From Phaeoceros laevis (Eukaryota > Anthocerotophyta > Anthocerotopsida > Notothyladales): a stretch of DNA of 64,000 bases. Below, piece after piece: positions 56,701 to 64,000 of the stretch (position 1 is its first letter; every line of letters begins with the position of its first letter). Under the pieces are notes generated by a model. The model was not told the DNA's origin, searched no databases, and saw only the letters and a program-made list of their open reading frames with translations. The translations under genes and the position numbers were made by a program. The stretch is taken from assembly GCA_049999765.1 (NCBI GenBank), contig JBNGIQ010009192.1, positions 25,221 to 89,220 of the forward strand, given 5' to 3'.

Positions 56701-58475
56701 GGCAGAACAAAAGTGTCCTAAATCAGGATTATGGTTACTATGGACGACACACAAGAGACTCTGAATTGTATTGGAAGAATAGCAGGGAGCCAAGTTTACT
56801 TGGAAAACCTGGTAAGAACGTTGAAATGCTTTCTCGGAATGGCAGGGATCAATTTGATGGACAGGGAATGGATGGTAACATGTATGGGTGGCCGAACAGG
56901 GATTTGGAACCCTGGCAGGGCAGAGAAGTGGAAACCTCAAGAAGAAATGATTTTGCGGACAGAAGTTTACTAGCTGCAGACTCGCATGGGAAACTAGACA
57001 ACCAGAGGAGGGTGCATCAAGATGGAAGTTCAAATCGGGTGCCATCTTGGACAGAGCAACCAGAAGATAGTGGAATGCTGAGTGATGGAGAAATCAAAGA
57101 AGGCGATGATGAAAGAAGCAGAGCACGCTCTGACAGAGAGTCGGGTGAGCTCGACGATATGGTCACTGAGAGTAGTAGGTATGTAGAAAGTGAATCACAG
57201 GAGATTGTAAAAGGCGGGGAAGCTTTTAAGAGGACTTTTAGAACACCTCAGGGAGACTTCAGGAAAGACTCCCCTCCAAAGAAGACGGCCACCGCTGGCA
57301 AAGAAGTTCAAAAAGGTGAATCTCCTCCTCGAAGACAGGAGCATGCAGTCACAGGAAAAGGTGAGCCTGCAGGCAGCAAAGGTGTGGAGGTTCAGAAGAT
57401 TGAAGGTGAGGGAAGGGGCTTGAAGAGGATGCGGGATGACAGTGACCAAGTTGACTTGAATAGGCCTGTTAAGAAGAGTTCAAGTGCACCAGCCGGCAGA
57501 GCCAATCCAGTTGGTCATTTGAGACCAGCGAGAGCAGGTGGGGGAGATGTGTTGATGAAACCAGAGCGTGCTGCTGCCAAGCAGGTGAAGCCATCACCAG
57601 ATTCCAAGCAGGTGAAGCCATCAGCAGATTCCAGACAGGCCAAGCCGTCACCAGATTCCAGGCAGGCCAAGCCGTCACCAGACTTAAGGCAGGTAAGGCC
57701 GTCTCCAGACTCAAGGCAGGTGAGGCCGTCGCCAGACTCAAGGCAGGTGAAGCCGTCACCAGACTCAAGGCAGGTGAAGCCGTCTCCAGAGTTAAGGCAG
57801 GTGAAGCTATCTCCAGAGTCAACAGGTTACCTTGGTGTGACCGACGCAGTCAAAAGCAGCCCATCAGATGGTGCTCGTGACTTGCTTGTTGTCGACAGTA
57901 AGACACAAGCTCAAAAGTCAAGGAAGCCTGCATCGACCGTGAAGGGGGTCATGCCCGATGTTCAAAACAGCAAGGCAGCAGTTGCCGATTTGAAGGCAAA
58001 CAAGAGCTCTGCCCCTGTAAAGGGGAGTGGGAAGCGAAAACAGCCTGCTGGTGAGGATATGAAGGTAGTCACTGCCAGGAAAAAACCTGCTGTTGCACGA
58101 GATAGTGAAGAAGATTCGTGGTTTCTCCCCTATGAGAAGAAGCAGGCTGAACTTCGAGGTGAAATAGGGACTGTTGACGAGTACATGAAGTGCTGCAAGG
58201 AGTACAACGAGAAGTACCCTATTTATGTGCGGTTGAACAGCGTTTTGGAGGCTGACAGATCCAATTTTGAAGGGTTCCGCAAAAATATAAATCTGGCGAA
58301 GTCTGAGGAGGATAAGAAGAAGCTTGCCAGCATATATGGGGCTCTGACGGAAACCTATGTCGTGAATTGGGAACGATTTAGGCGCATGCGGGATACGTTC
58401 TTAGCTTTGCACCATGAGCTACGGAGTATCAAGGAGAGGGTGAAAGAATTTGCCGAGAAAGTGGGTCAAGGGTGA
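53703..58475 (+). CDS. ELL: RNA polymerase II elongation factor ELL-like protein
   Basis: A single uninterrupted exon encodes 1,590 residues. The N-terminal ELL region includes IMVKLTPGLWEEFQRAEAEG, GHVIKIGSEEYSFSSA and GSIWRKVAVHRTLSASEKDR. A winged-helix segment lies at about residues 343-405 (LRNCLITLLTDNPKGMTMKA, then RKKNIEKVLKGIATFHAPGK). The C-terminal Occludin_ELL domain (about 1,475-1,585) contains VDEYMKCCKEYNEKYPIYVR, LNSVLEADRSNFEGFRKNIN and WERFRRMRDTFLALHHELRS. ELL proteins increase the elongation rate of Pol II as part of elongation complexes in the nucleus. The roughly 1,000-residue middle is disordered, with Ser/Asp-rich runs and two coding minisatellites; it is much longer than in animals. 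Lack of introns is unusual among its neighbours. The start ATG lies just after a TGCTAG acceptor-like site, so a 5'-UTR intron is likely. Confidence 0.92.
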   Translation: MTSKFGRGGGRGQTRLGPPPSQRMMSLGRGMGMKDKPQLSKDGGVGGKGSAAAGSAVTAGTAQEEAFQLRTDGTAAPFAIMVKLTPGLWEEFQRAEAEGSSSSMKFGANPSGHVIKIGSEEYSFSSAKEPGELNDIYEEQQRGEAGDGILVEKGSIWRKVAVHRTLSASEKDRVKQRVVEAERMQKSRKAIVLEHSNSLMKNQVAAANDGGSGRKFMQGKGHSNALHNKESFSSKHKSSSLGASAVGKAKSSPFNAAHSSVGNVKPKLSAPVSPEVITGSTRPLPSVPSATMLPPKARPAVEEIPTASGIPTASAPSRSKVSSPAAPVPTEAVVKVGAALNGTDLRNCLITLLTDNPKGMTMKALERALGDVLPNLQAGRKKNIEKVLKGIATFHAPGKYMLKEGVEKGSLAKPSGNSPDSVPVDSPPLADSPALPDASSDATQDVGFGDDQGNKKETAEVTVNAREMTAGASGAPPSRDGHDSDRLSKEQFQRPSIRRKDVQGKKDDIMPRMGSVVLPEPRQTSSQAYVSPEFRAGATEPNGIAENDMAVDAAPSDVQEAPLKAHAGKTHTPDKSDGSESSSSGGSASDSGSDSESGSDSGSGSDSDSDSSSSSGDDESADEEVHIVSDDENEAPVGPEVGTKHRIKPKEASPSFQPIKDSGMPLWTTSLDKPPTEVRNETAVMTVDEEDVDIGGPMEDEDVDVVSSGGPSSPLLTSLSDIPGHSRSIQKSPQGDFIVPGATLPSTVDLVTSTDVRAESRKERSASDSDNSIEALEMRAENSGARLVGAVSKVGKPPKKDTAEVGKPPKKDTAEVGKPPKKDNAEGTVGKPKKAATGGGKSATKSAKARTVSTADKAAKKSSPQLVLAPPGVVSQPARESSAAVASQSSQTASLADGVRVDSQTLPTQGIQGAKTGVKVQKAGVKAVNGGKKPLKPVQKTKQAPSSVKGKGLPPGEIQQLVSGAELPGKSSDIAAAAREREQPGNIGLDLDARNSDWHGQNKSVLNQDYGYYGRHTRDSELYWKNSREPSLLGKPGKNVEMLSRNGRDQFDGQGMDGNMYGWPNRDLEPWQGREVETSRRNDFADRSLLAADSHGKLDNQRRVHQDGSSNRVPSWTEQPEDSGMLSDGEIKEGDDERSRARSDRESGELDDMVTESSRYVESESQEIVKGGEAFKRTFRTPQGDFRKDSPPKKTATAGKEVQKGESPPRRQEHAVTGKGEPAGSKGVEVQKIEGEGRGLKRMRDDSDQVDLNRPVKKSSSAPAGRANPVGHLRPARAGGGDVLMKPERAAAKQVKPSPDSKQVKPSADSRQAKPSPDSRQAKPSPDLRQVRPSPDSRQVRPSPDSRQVKPSPDSRQVKPSPELRQVKLSPESTGYLGVTDAVKSSPSDGARDLLVVDSKTQAQKSRKPASTVKGVMPDVQNSKAAVADLKANKSSAPVKGSGKRKQPAGEDMKVVTARKKPAVARDSEEDSWFLPYEKKQAELRGEIGTVDEYMKCCKEYNEKYPIYVRLNSVLEADRSNFEGFRKNINLAKSEEDKKKLASIYGALTETYVVNWERFRRMRDTFLALHHELRSIKERVKEFAEKVGQG
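56084..56180 (+). repeat. 33-bp coding repeat (VGKPPKKDTAE), three copies
   Basis: Three consecutive 11-residue units within the disordered middle of ELL; the third reads VGKPPKKDNAE. The period is a multiple of three, so the frame is kept. Confidence 0.9.
57580..57815 (+). repeat. 27-bp coding repeat (RQVKPSPDS), about nine copies
   Basis: Nine-residue units (K/R)Q(V/A)(K/R)PSPDS repeat in tandem, forming regular basic SP-containing motifs in the disordered part of ELL. SP sites at constant spacing are plausible proline-directed phosphorylation sites, which is inference. Confidence 0.9.
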
Positions 58476-59375
58476 TTTGCGCAATTTCAGAGTTTCAGCT
58501 GGGCTGATGGTATTTTGCTGCCGTATTTTTCGTGCAGTGACAGAACCAGCCTGACAGTTGTATTTTTTTGTAGTCGTTCCGAGAGTTGATTGAACCAAAA
58601 CCAGCTGTTTTTGGTCAGTGAGTGTACACTAAAGTGGGAGGCCTTTAGTTTTCAAGTTCTTTGAGCTGCTAAACTTTATTGGACCAAGTAGGAATTCATA
58701 ATGTACCCGCATAAACATTGGGTACAGCATCCTCAGATTTATTGCTGAGACCATACCCGGCTTGGTCTTTTTGTGAACCATTTACAGTTGCTACAGATGG
58801 GGGGAGCAGTGGGACATGGTGCTTGTGAAGCTTCTATGCAGTGACGGTGTCCCTGACAGAAGCTGCCACGTACAAATCTGGAAGCACGCAAAGGCATGTT
58901 AAATCCACATTGCCTGGCAAAATGTCGGAACTTGGTGGTTATGGTATTATAGCCACTGGCCCACTGTGGGGTGCTTCATATTAAAACCTTAATAAAGCTG
59001 GCGAGTATTTATTTACGAACTTACAGCAAATCCGTGAGTGAATTAGCCGACACGAGCATTCAAGTTCCAAAAGTTAATCAATAGCTTTGGGATTGTCTGC
59101 AGATGTCTTGGCACTCTGGTTTGTGAGACCCCCAGTCCCCGCGGACGTCGATATTCTTAACTATCCGCACCTTTGTTTTAGCCCACTTTCTAATGGGTGG
59201 CGACATGTCGAGAGCGTCACATCAGATATACGACGGTGTTCGCAAGGTCTCAAGTTACTCAACCCACTCGATTGACTCTTGAGATCTTTGAATATACCTC
59301 AAGGTATGCATATTTGGACTTCATTGCTATCAGATTATTGTTGGCTGGACTGGCAACCAGCATGCCAAAATTACC
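58476..59375. other. Spacer between convergent ELL and UFD1/TRAF genes
   Basis: This holds the 3' flanks of both genes. A TTAATAAAGC sequence near 58,990 could serve as a polyadenylation signal for ELL. No gene is seen. Confidence 0.45.
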
Positions 59376-61729
59376 TCAATGGACCATATCAATGTGGCTG
59401 GACAGGTCACGCTCGCTATGCACAGCCATTCCACATATGGGACACGACACAGAGAGGCTCCGTATCTGAGTGTGAGCAGGTGGTTTGTCAACAGCACTAA
59501 AACCACTAGATCCCACACCATCTACATCCATCGCATCCCTGCTGTTCGATGAAAAGTGTTCTCTGTCCAAATGTGCATTCAGCTTACTCTCTGCATCCAA
59601 CCCGCTGTATGTCTCCCCACATATTGGGCATCCAACTGGAGGAAAACCGAGTGCTGAGACCTGGGATGAAGGTGCCACATTTGTGGCAGAGGGTGGCCCA
59701 ATACGAGGGGGCTGCTGCCAAGCACCCATAGGCTGAACAGCAAATTTTCTTTCATCCTGGTCATCTCCGGAATGTGCTGCAGCCGTGTGAAGATCCATGT
59801 CTTTTAACAAGACAGACCGCCCGCAAGAAGCACAATCGGCTGTTCTAGAACCACAGTTACTCTCGTGCTGTGTAAGTCCCCTTAGCCTATCTCGTGCATC
59901 TTCTGCATCACTGCCAGCTTGTACCATGTCGCCACAAAATTTGCAAGTTATCATCCTGTGAGGACAAACACTTGCTTTATGCGTTACCTGCAAGAGAGTT
60001 GTTCCTCAACAATATCAGATAGTATTCACGACCACAATCTCACAGCCTACAAATCCACCGCACTTACCCCACAAGGTTTGCTTTTCAAGATAATGAAGCT
60101 AACATGCACAAACTCACCCATGAGACATAAGAGGAAAGGTTCAAGTGGTTTACCATTTCTTTCATTTCTAGCATAGCACCACAGCTGCACATAGCAGGTT
60201 CATGGAACACCTTCAAGTGCTTTTCCAGCTCCTCCTGTCTGAGAGCCTCCGAGCATTTCTCACAATGTACATGCTCGATCATCTGCTCTTTCCTCAAAAC
60301 CACACCACATCCTGGGTGACCGCAAACAATGTTGTGGCGCCAACAATATGCCTCATGCAACGAGATGGTTCGAACTGCTACCGATTGCTTACAGTTACCA
60401 CACTGTGCAAAGTCTGAAGAGCTCGGACCAGAACTGGAGCCCAAAGTACTACTCCGTTCCGAGCCAAGCCTGTGTCCCTGCTTTTTTTCCTCTTTTGTGG
60501 CCTGTGCCTCCACCGCAACATTATAATTAGCAGATCCACGAAATCCATACACTCCTATACTGTATGTTCCGGCACTTAGGGTGGCCCTCCTAGTCGTCAG
60601 ACAAATGGTTTTTGAGCCCAAATCATGGGAAGACCATTGATGCTGATGTTGCGATGGAAACAAGATAGGATGTGCTGCAACATAGACATCTGCATCTGAG
60701 CGCTGACCTTCACCCTCCAGCTCCATGTGTATCACAACATCAACTTCACCTTCTGCCACTTTGGAAGCTAGGTTTTCATCAATAGTGAAAGTGTAGTATC
60801 TGAAATGCCCCTGCTCGACAACATCAGCGGTGCTCTTTCCCAAAACAAGTGGCACTAGCCTGCTTTGCGAGCTACTCCCGGTCTGGTCTGGGGGGAGAAC
60901 ATCAACTTCCAAATCCGTCTCAAGAACAGAAACTTGTTTTTTTGGCTTCAATTCCAAAATTCGAAGATTGTAGCTGACTCCACCATGCCGAACAGTCAGT
61001 AAATCGCCCACTGTGAGTGTTGTGTGTCGGCGTAACTTCGTTTCCAGCACGGCTTTGTGATTAGGCACGTGTGCAAAATCTAAGCCCTCAGCTTGCAACT
61101 TGGCATACGTTCCTTTTGGAAGCCTGATATATCGCACTCTGACCACAGACTTCCCAAAAGACTCGGACAGGCCAGAGTTGGTCCACACATGACGGGGCAA
61201 CTCAACAACACCATCTGCAGCCGTGAACTCCAAAACACCGGCATGAGTAGCTTCCCTGAAGCCAGTGTCCATTTCACTTTCCTCATCAAGCTCACCAGGC
61301 GACTTCCTCCTAGTTGATTCAATAAGATCACTCGCTGCCGCAACCTCAAAAAACATGGGGCCCCTATCCAAGGCATTTTGGTTTGAAAGTTCCTCAAAAG
61401 CAGACGCTGGCAACCTTATTTTATCTCCATCTCCTGAACCAGCCACAGCTGTCAAAACTTTCCTAAAAACCACGCCATCACCTTCNNNNNNNNNNNNNNN
61501 NNNNNNNNNNNNNNNNNNNNNNNNNNNNNNNNNNNNNNNNNNNNNNNNNNNNNNNNNNNNNNNNNNNNNNNNNNNNNNNNNNNNNTTGCGCAATTTCCAA
61601 AGCATGCTGGCGGGCAGCTGCTTCGCTCTTCGCCTTCCTTTCTCTCTCGACACGCTGCCGGGCCCGCTCCTTCTTCTCCCTCTGCTCCCGTTCCCACTTC
61701 TCTTTGGCCTCCCGCAATTCGTAATCCAT
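59376..61729 (-). CDS. UFD1-domain and TRAF/C2H2 zinc-finger protein
   Basis: Two exons, complement(59376..59987, 60154..61729), with 100 Ns at 61,486-61,585 inside the first. The start at 61,729 gives MDYELREAKEKWEREQREKK, a charged helix. After the gap comes a UFD1-type double-psi barrel (IRLPASAFEELSNQ, GVLEFTAADGVVELPRHVWT, VRVRYIRLPKGTYAKLQAEG, LETKLRRHTTLTVGDLLTVR). A jelly-roll-like segment follows, then TRAF-type zinc fingers (CGNCKQSVAVRTISLHEAYC, CGHPGCGVVLRKEQMIEHVH, CSCGAMLEMKEM) and two C2H2 fingers near the C-terminus (CPICGETYSGL, CPICGMAVHSE). UFD1-fold proteins bind ubiquitin and work with CDC48/p97; this plant subfamily combines that fold with zinc fingers. The frame before and after the gap does not match at the nominal gap length, so the true gap size differs from 100. 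Confidence 0.88.
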
Positions 61730-62570
61730 CTCTCCCACACCTGGCAAGATCGCTGATTCTCTCCGCTATTCTGCTGAATGTACCGCTTCTTCTGCCGGAT
61801 TCTCAATGCCCACCGGTCAAAAAACTGGTGCCTCACCCCAATTGTTTAGGAAACGTTGACATCCCACTGCTCTCAAATTTGTTCGCATCTAATACTTCTG
61901 ACCAGTAAGAACGATGACTTTCCAATTAGATCCCCATGAATAGCCCTGCTCTCGGATCGGCAAACAGCTTGACCACCTGGTCAATGGCGCAGGACAAATG
62001 GATTGTGTTAACCTCCAGCCTCTAGTCTTGTAGAGCGACTAGAGGTTCCTTCACTGCGACCTACGATACCCCTAGTCCGCTCTGGAGGATTCGAGACGCA
62101 CTGAACGTGTGTATCCGGCGTCTTCCGCGGAAGTGACGTGTGAGGAACAATCGGAAACATTGTAATTAGACTAGACTAGTACTGGACTAATATACATGCG
62201 GGTTTAGGCATGCTTGGGGGAGGTTGCGCACTGAAGAAGCCTAGTTACCTTGGTCCCATATCTAGTGTATATCTATGGAATGATTATATAGACAAAGAAC
62301 TCCACAAGTCACAAAACTCCATAGTCAAAGACTTGAGAGTTACCTAGTCCTACACATAGTGTATTTAGTGATTAGTGAAGATTGCACATATGTAGAGAAG
62401 TAAGGAATTCCACAATCACCGAGAGCCTCCTACTCTCGTGACTAGGTGGCTCGTATTTCAATCCTTAAGTCAATCCTTAAGTACCCAAGTGAGAGCTCCC
62501 TACCCTCAAATAGCTACACACACACATACACACACACACACCCTGGTGACCGGATGGCTTTTATCTTAAC

Positions 62571-62649
62571 CCTTTGGGGGGCCGGGTTCTTTAACACTTG
62601 GATGTCCCCAAAAGGGACATCCAAGTTAAAGAACCCCGCCCCCCAAAGG
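62571..62649. repeat. Long inverted repeat (about 36-bp arms)
   Basis: The left arm 62,571-62,607 (CCTTTGGGGGGCCGGGTTCT ... GGATGTCC) pairs with the right arm 62,614-62,649 with two or three mismatches and a short CCAAAA loop. The transcript would form a strong hairpin on either strand. Confidence 0.9.
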
Positions 62650-62765
62650 AGTGGCCGGGGTTCAATACCCACTCAGGGCAGTGTGCTCTATCAATTGGTT
62701 TTCAAAAAAACCAAAATCTACAGTGAAATGAAGAAATGAAATCTACAGTGAAATCTAGTAACTAA

Positions 62766-63017
62766 CATGACATAGCTTAACCGTCATAGAATGACATAGC
62801 TTAACCGTCATAAATGGCATGTCCAGTAGTTTGCTACTTGACATATCAACATGACATAGCTTAATCGTCATAGAATGACATAGCTTAACCGTCATAGATG
62901 GCATGTCGAGTAGCTTGCTACTTGACATGTCAACATGACATAGCTTAATCGTCATAGAATGACATAGCTTAACCGTCATAGATGGCATGTCCAGTAGCTT
63001 GCTACTTGACATGTCAC
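62766..63017. repeat. 84-bp minisatellite, three copies
   Basis: Copies start at 62,766, 62,850 and 62,934. Each contains ATGACATAGCTTAAYCGTCA twice and then GGCATGTCCAGTAGCTTGCT. Because 84 is divisible by three, the minus strand stays open across the array (about 85 codons with a 28-residue period), but there is no upstream or downstream coding context. Confidence 0.9.
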
Positions 63018-64000
63018 AGACATGGCGGCGTGCTCGATCCCCTTGTGGAGTCGGTATAGCGCGGCACCTTACTACTACTACTACCCTTTACCCTTTTTGG
63101 ACCCTTTTTGGACGGCCCCCATTTTAGGACTCCGCGAATACCGCAAAACTCTTTATATTTGAATTTAGCCGGCATGTCCCGGGTGAATGAAAGAATGACT
63201 TAAAGTATACTAGGTCACTTTCCAGGTGGCAGCCGATCCTCGAGCAAGTGGCAAAACAGAGTTGTGGCTTTTGGAGCCAATTTGGAAGGACAATGGCCAG
63301 CACGTGGCTCCAAGATTTTATTCTCTTGCAAGGCCAGACATGTCGTGGTACTGGGTGTCGGTCAACATCTAAACAAGCGTGAAAACAAGTGATAAAATGA
63401 TACCAACACAAGCATGCATCGAACATAAGGTTATTGCAGCATAAAACCTAAAGCATATAAAGAAAACATAAATATGACGTTCTTATTAGACTTAATATAA
63501 AAATGAAAATCAAGGAACCCGTGTCACGAGGAGTCTTGGTAAGTTCCTAAATAACAGTGCGCTTGAATAAGCATATGAACAACTTGTATTGACCGTGTAC
63601 GAAGTGGTACAACCAGTACTTGCTAATGCAGTGCTCTTGCTTATAGAGCTCTAGTAGGAACTTGTAAAAAGTCTACCAACCTTGCATCTTGTTTCTCACT
63701 AAGACCCTTCTGCATTTCTCTCTCCGACTAGTAGAGTCACACAACTGGCCAGCCGCACAACCTTAATGGCTAGCCCCAATAGCCTCAGATCCTACAAAAT
63801 GGGCTCAAAAGAGATGTTGGCCTCGCCTGACGGTAGCCCGTGAAGAGAAATTGTAAAAAGAACTTACTTAAAGTAACAAAGGCATGCATGTTGAGCAGTT
63901 CGATATTTGAAAAGTATAAAGTTTCATCATTTTTTTGGGTAATAGATAAGTTGACTTTGACAATTCCTTGAAGACTAAATTTAAACAAGGACCTTCAACC

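Larger units (their letters stand above)
61730..64000. other. Intergenic tail of the window
   Basis: No gene is supported. It contains a CA-rich microsatellite (about 62,517-62,540), a long inverted repeat (62,571-62,649), a D-arm-like CTCTATCAATTGG stretch near 62,690 and an 84-bp minisatellite (62,766-63,017). The last 900 bp shows nothing recognisable. Confidence 0.5.

Noticed and set aside
62655-62700. tRNA gene near GGGTTCAATACCC and CTCTATCAATTGG
   Set aside because: The T-arm-like and D-arm-like segments are in incompatible orientations, and no acceptor stem pairs.
62755-63012. 85-codon minus-strand ORF made of 28-residue repeats
   Set aside because: The openness follows from an 84-bp tandem repeat; there is no start/stop context or homology.

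Overview
This is a nuclear window from a green-lineage (streptophyte) genome. Host genes are split by many short introns (mostly about 70-180 bp) with GT-AG and occasional GC-AG borders. The gene set is plant-type: U11/U12-35K with the plant linker between RRM and RS tail, a GARP/MYB-CC (PHR-like) factor, formyltetrahydrofolate deformylase with an apparent targeting peptide, a FYVE-YSC84 protein, a Tm-1-like protein, a TauE/SafE transporter, a plant-style ELL, and a UFD1/TRAF zinc-finger protein. A 1.6-kresidue protein resembling flagella-associated proteins hints at a lineage with motile sperm (bryophyte, lycophyte, fern or charophyte). The species cannot be fixed from sequence alone. Three 100-N gaps and three 10-N gaps show a draft assembly.

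Layout. 0.5-16.7 kb is gene-rich: U11/U12-35K (minus) and an ankyrin protein (plus) share a 155-bp divergent promoter, followed by the large modular protein and the PHR-like factor. 17-34 kb is accessory: a 540-bp MITE, then a roughly 10-kb block with two large divergent genes. The minus gene has a ParB/Srx-like domain plus a class-beta DNA-methyltransferase domain. The plus gene has a zinc-finger and DDE-like DUF7869 domain typical of transposon-type proteins. After these come hairpins, a tRNA-like SINE remnant and an unrecognised two-exon gene. 34.9-48.4 kb is host again: PurU, FYVE-YSC84, a decayed LINE whose 5' truncation lies about 160 bp from the Tm-1-like start codon, Tm-1-like and TauE. 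48.5-53.7 kb is repeat debris (a second LINE tail, a gag remnant, tandem repeats). 53.7-61.7 kb holds ELL and UFD1/TRAF. The last 2.3 kb is intergenic with a long inverted repeat and an 84-bp minisatellite.

The best candidate for an undescribed system is the 19.6-29.9 kb block. A ParB-like/methyltransferase fusion, in which the catalytic DPPY-type motif reads DLPR while the SAM-binding glycine motif remains, sits head-to-head with a transposase-like gene. Arrays of a shared GGCTGCCCGGG-type motif lie in introns, exons and flanks of both genes. I read it as a DNA transposon carrying its own chromatin- or DNA-binding accessory protein. Domain assignments come from visible motifs; mobility, element ends and activity are inference. 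Exon coordinates were derived by hand from splice signals and reading-frame continuity.
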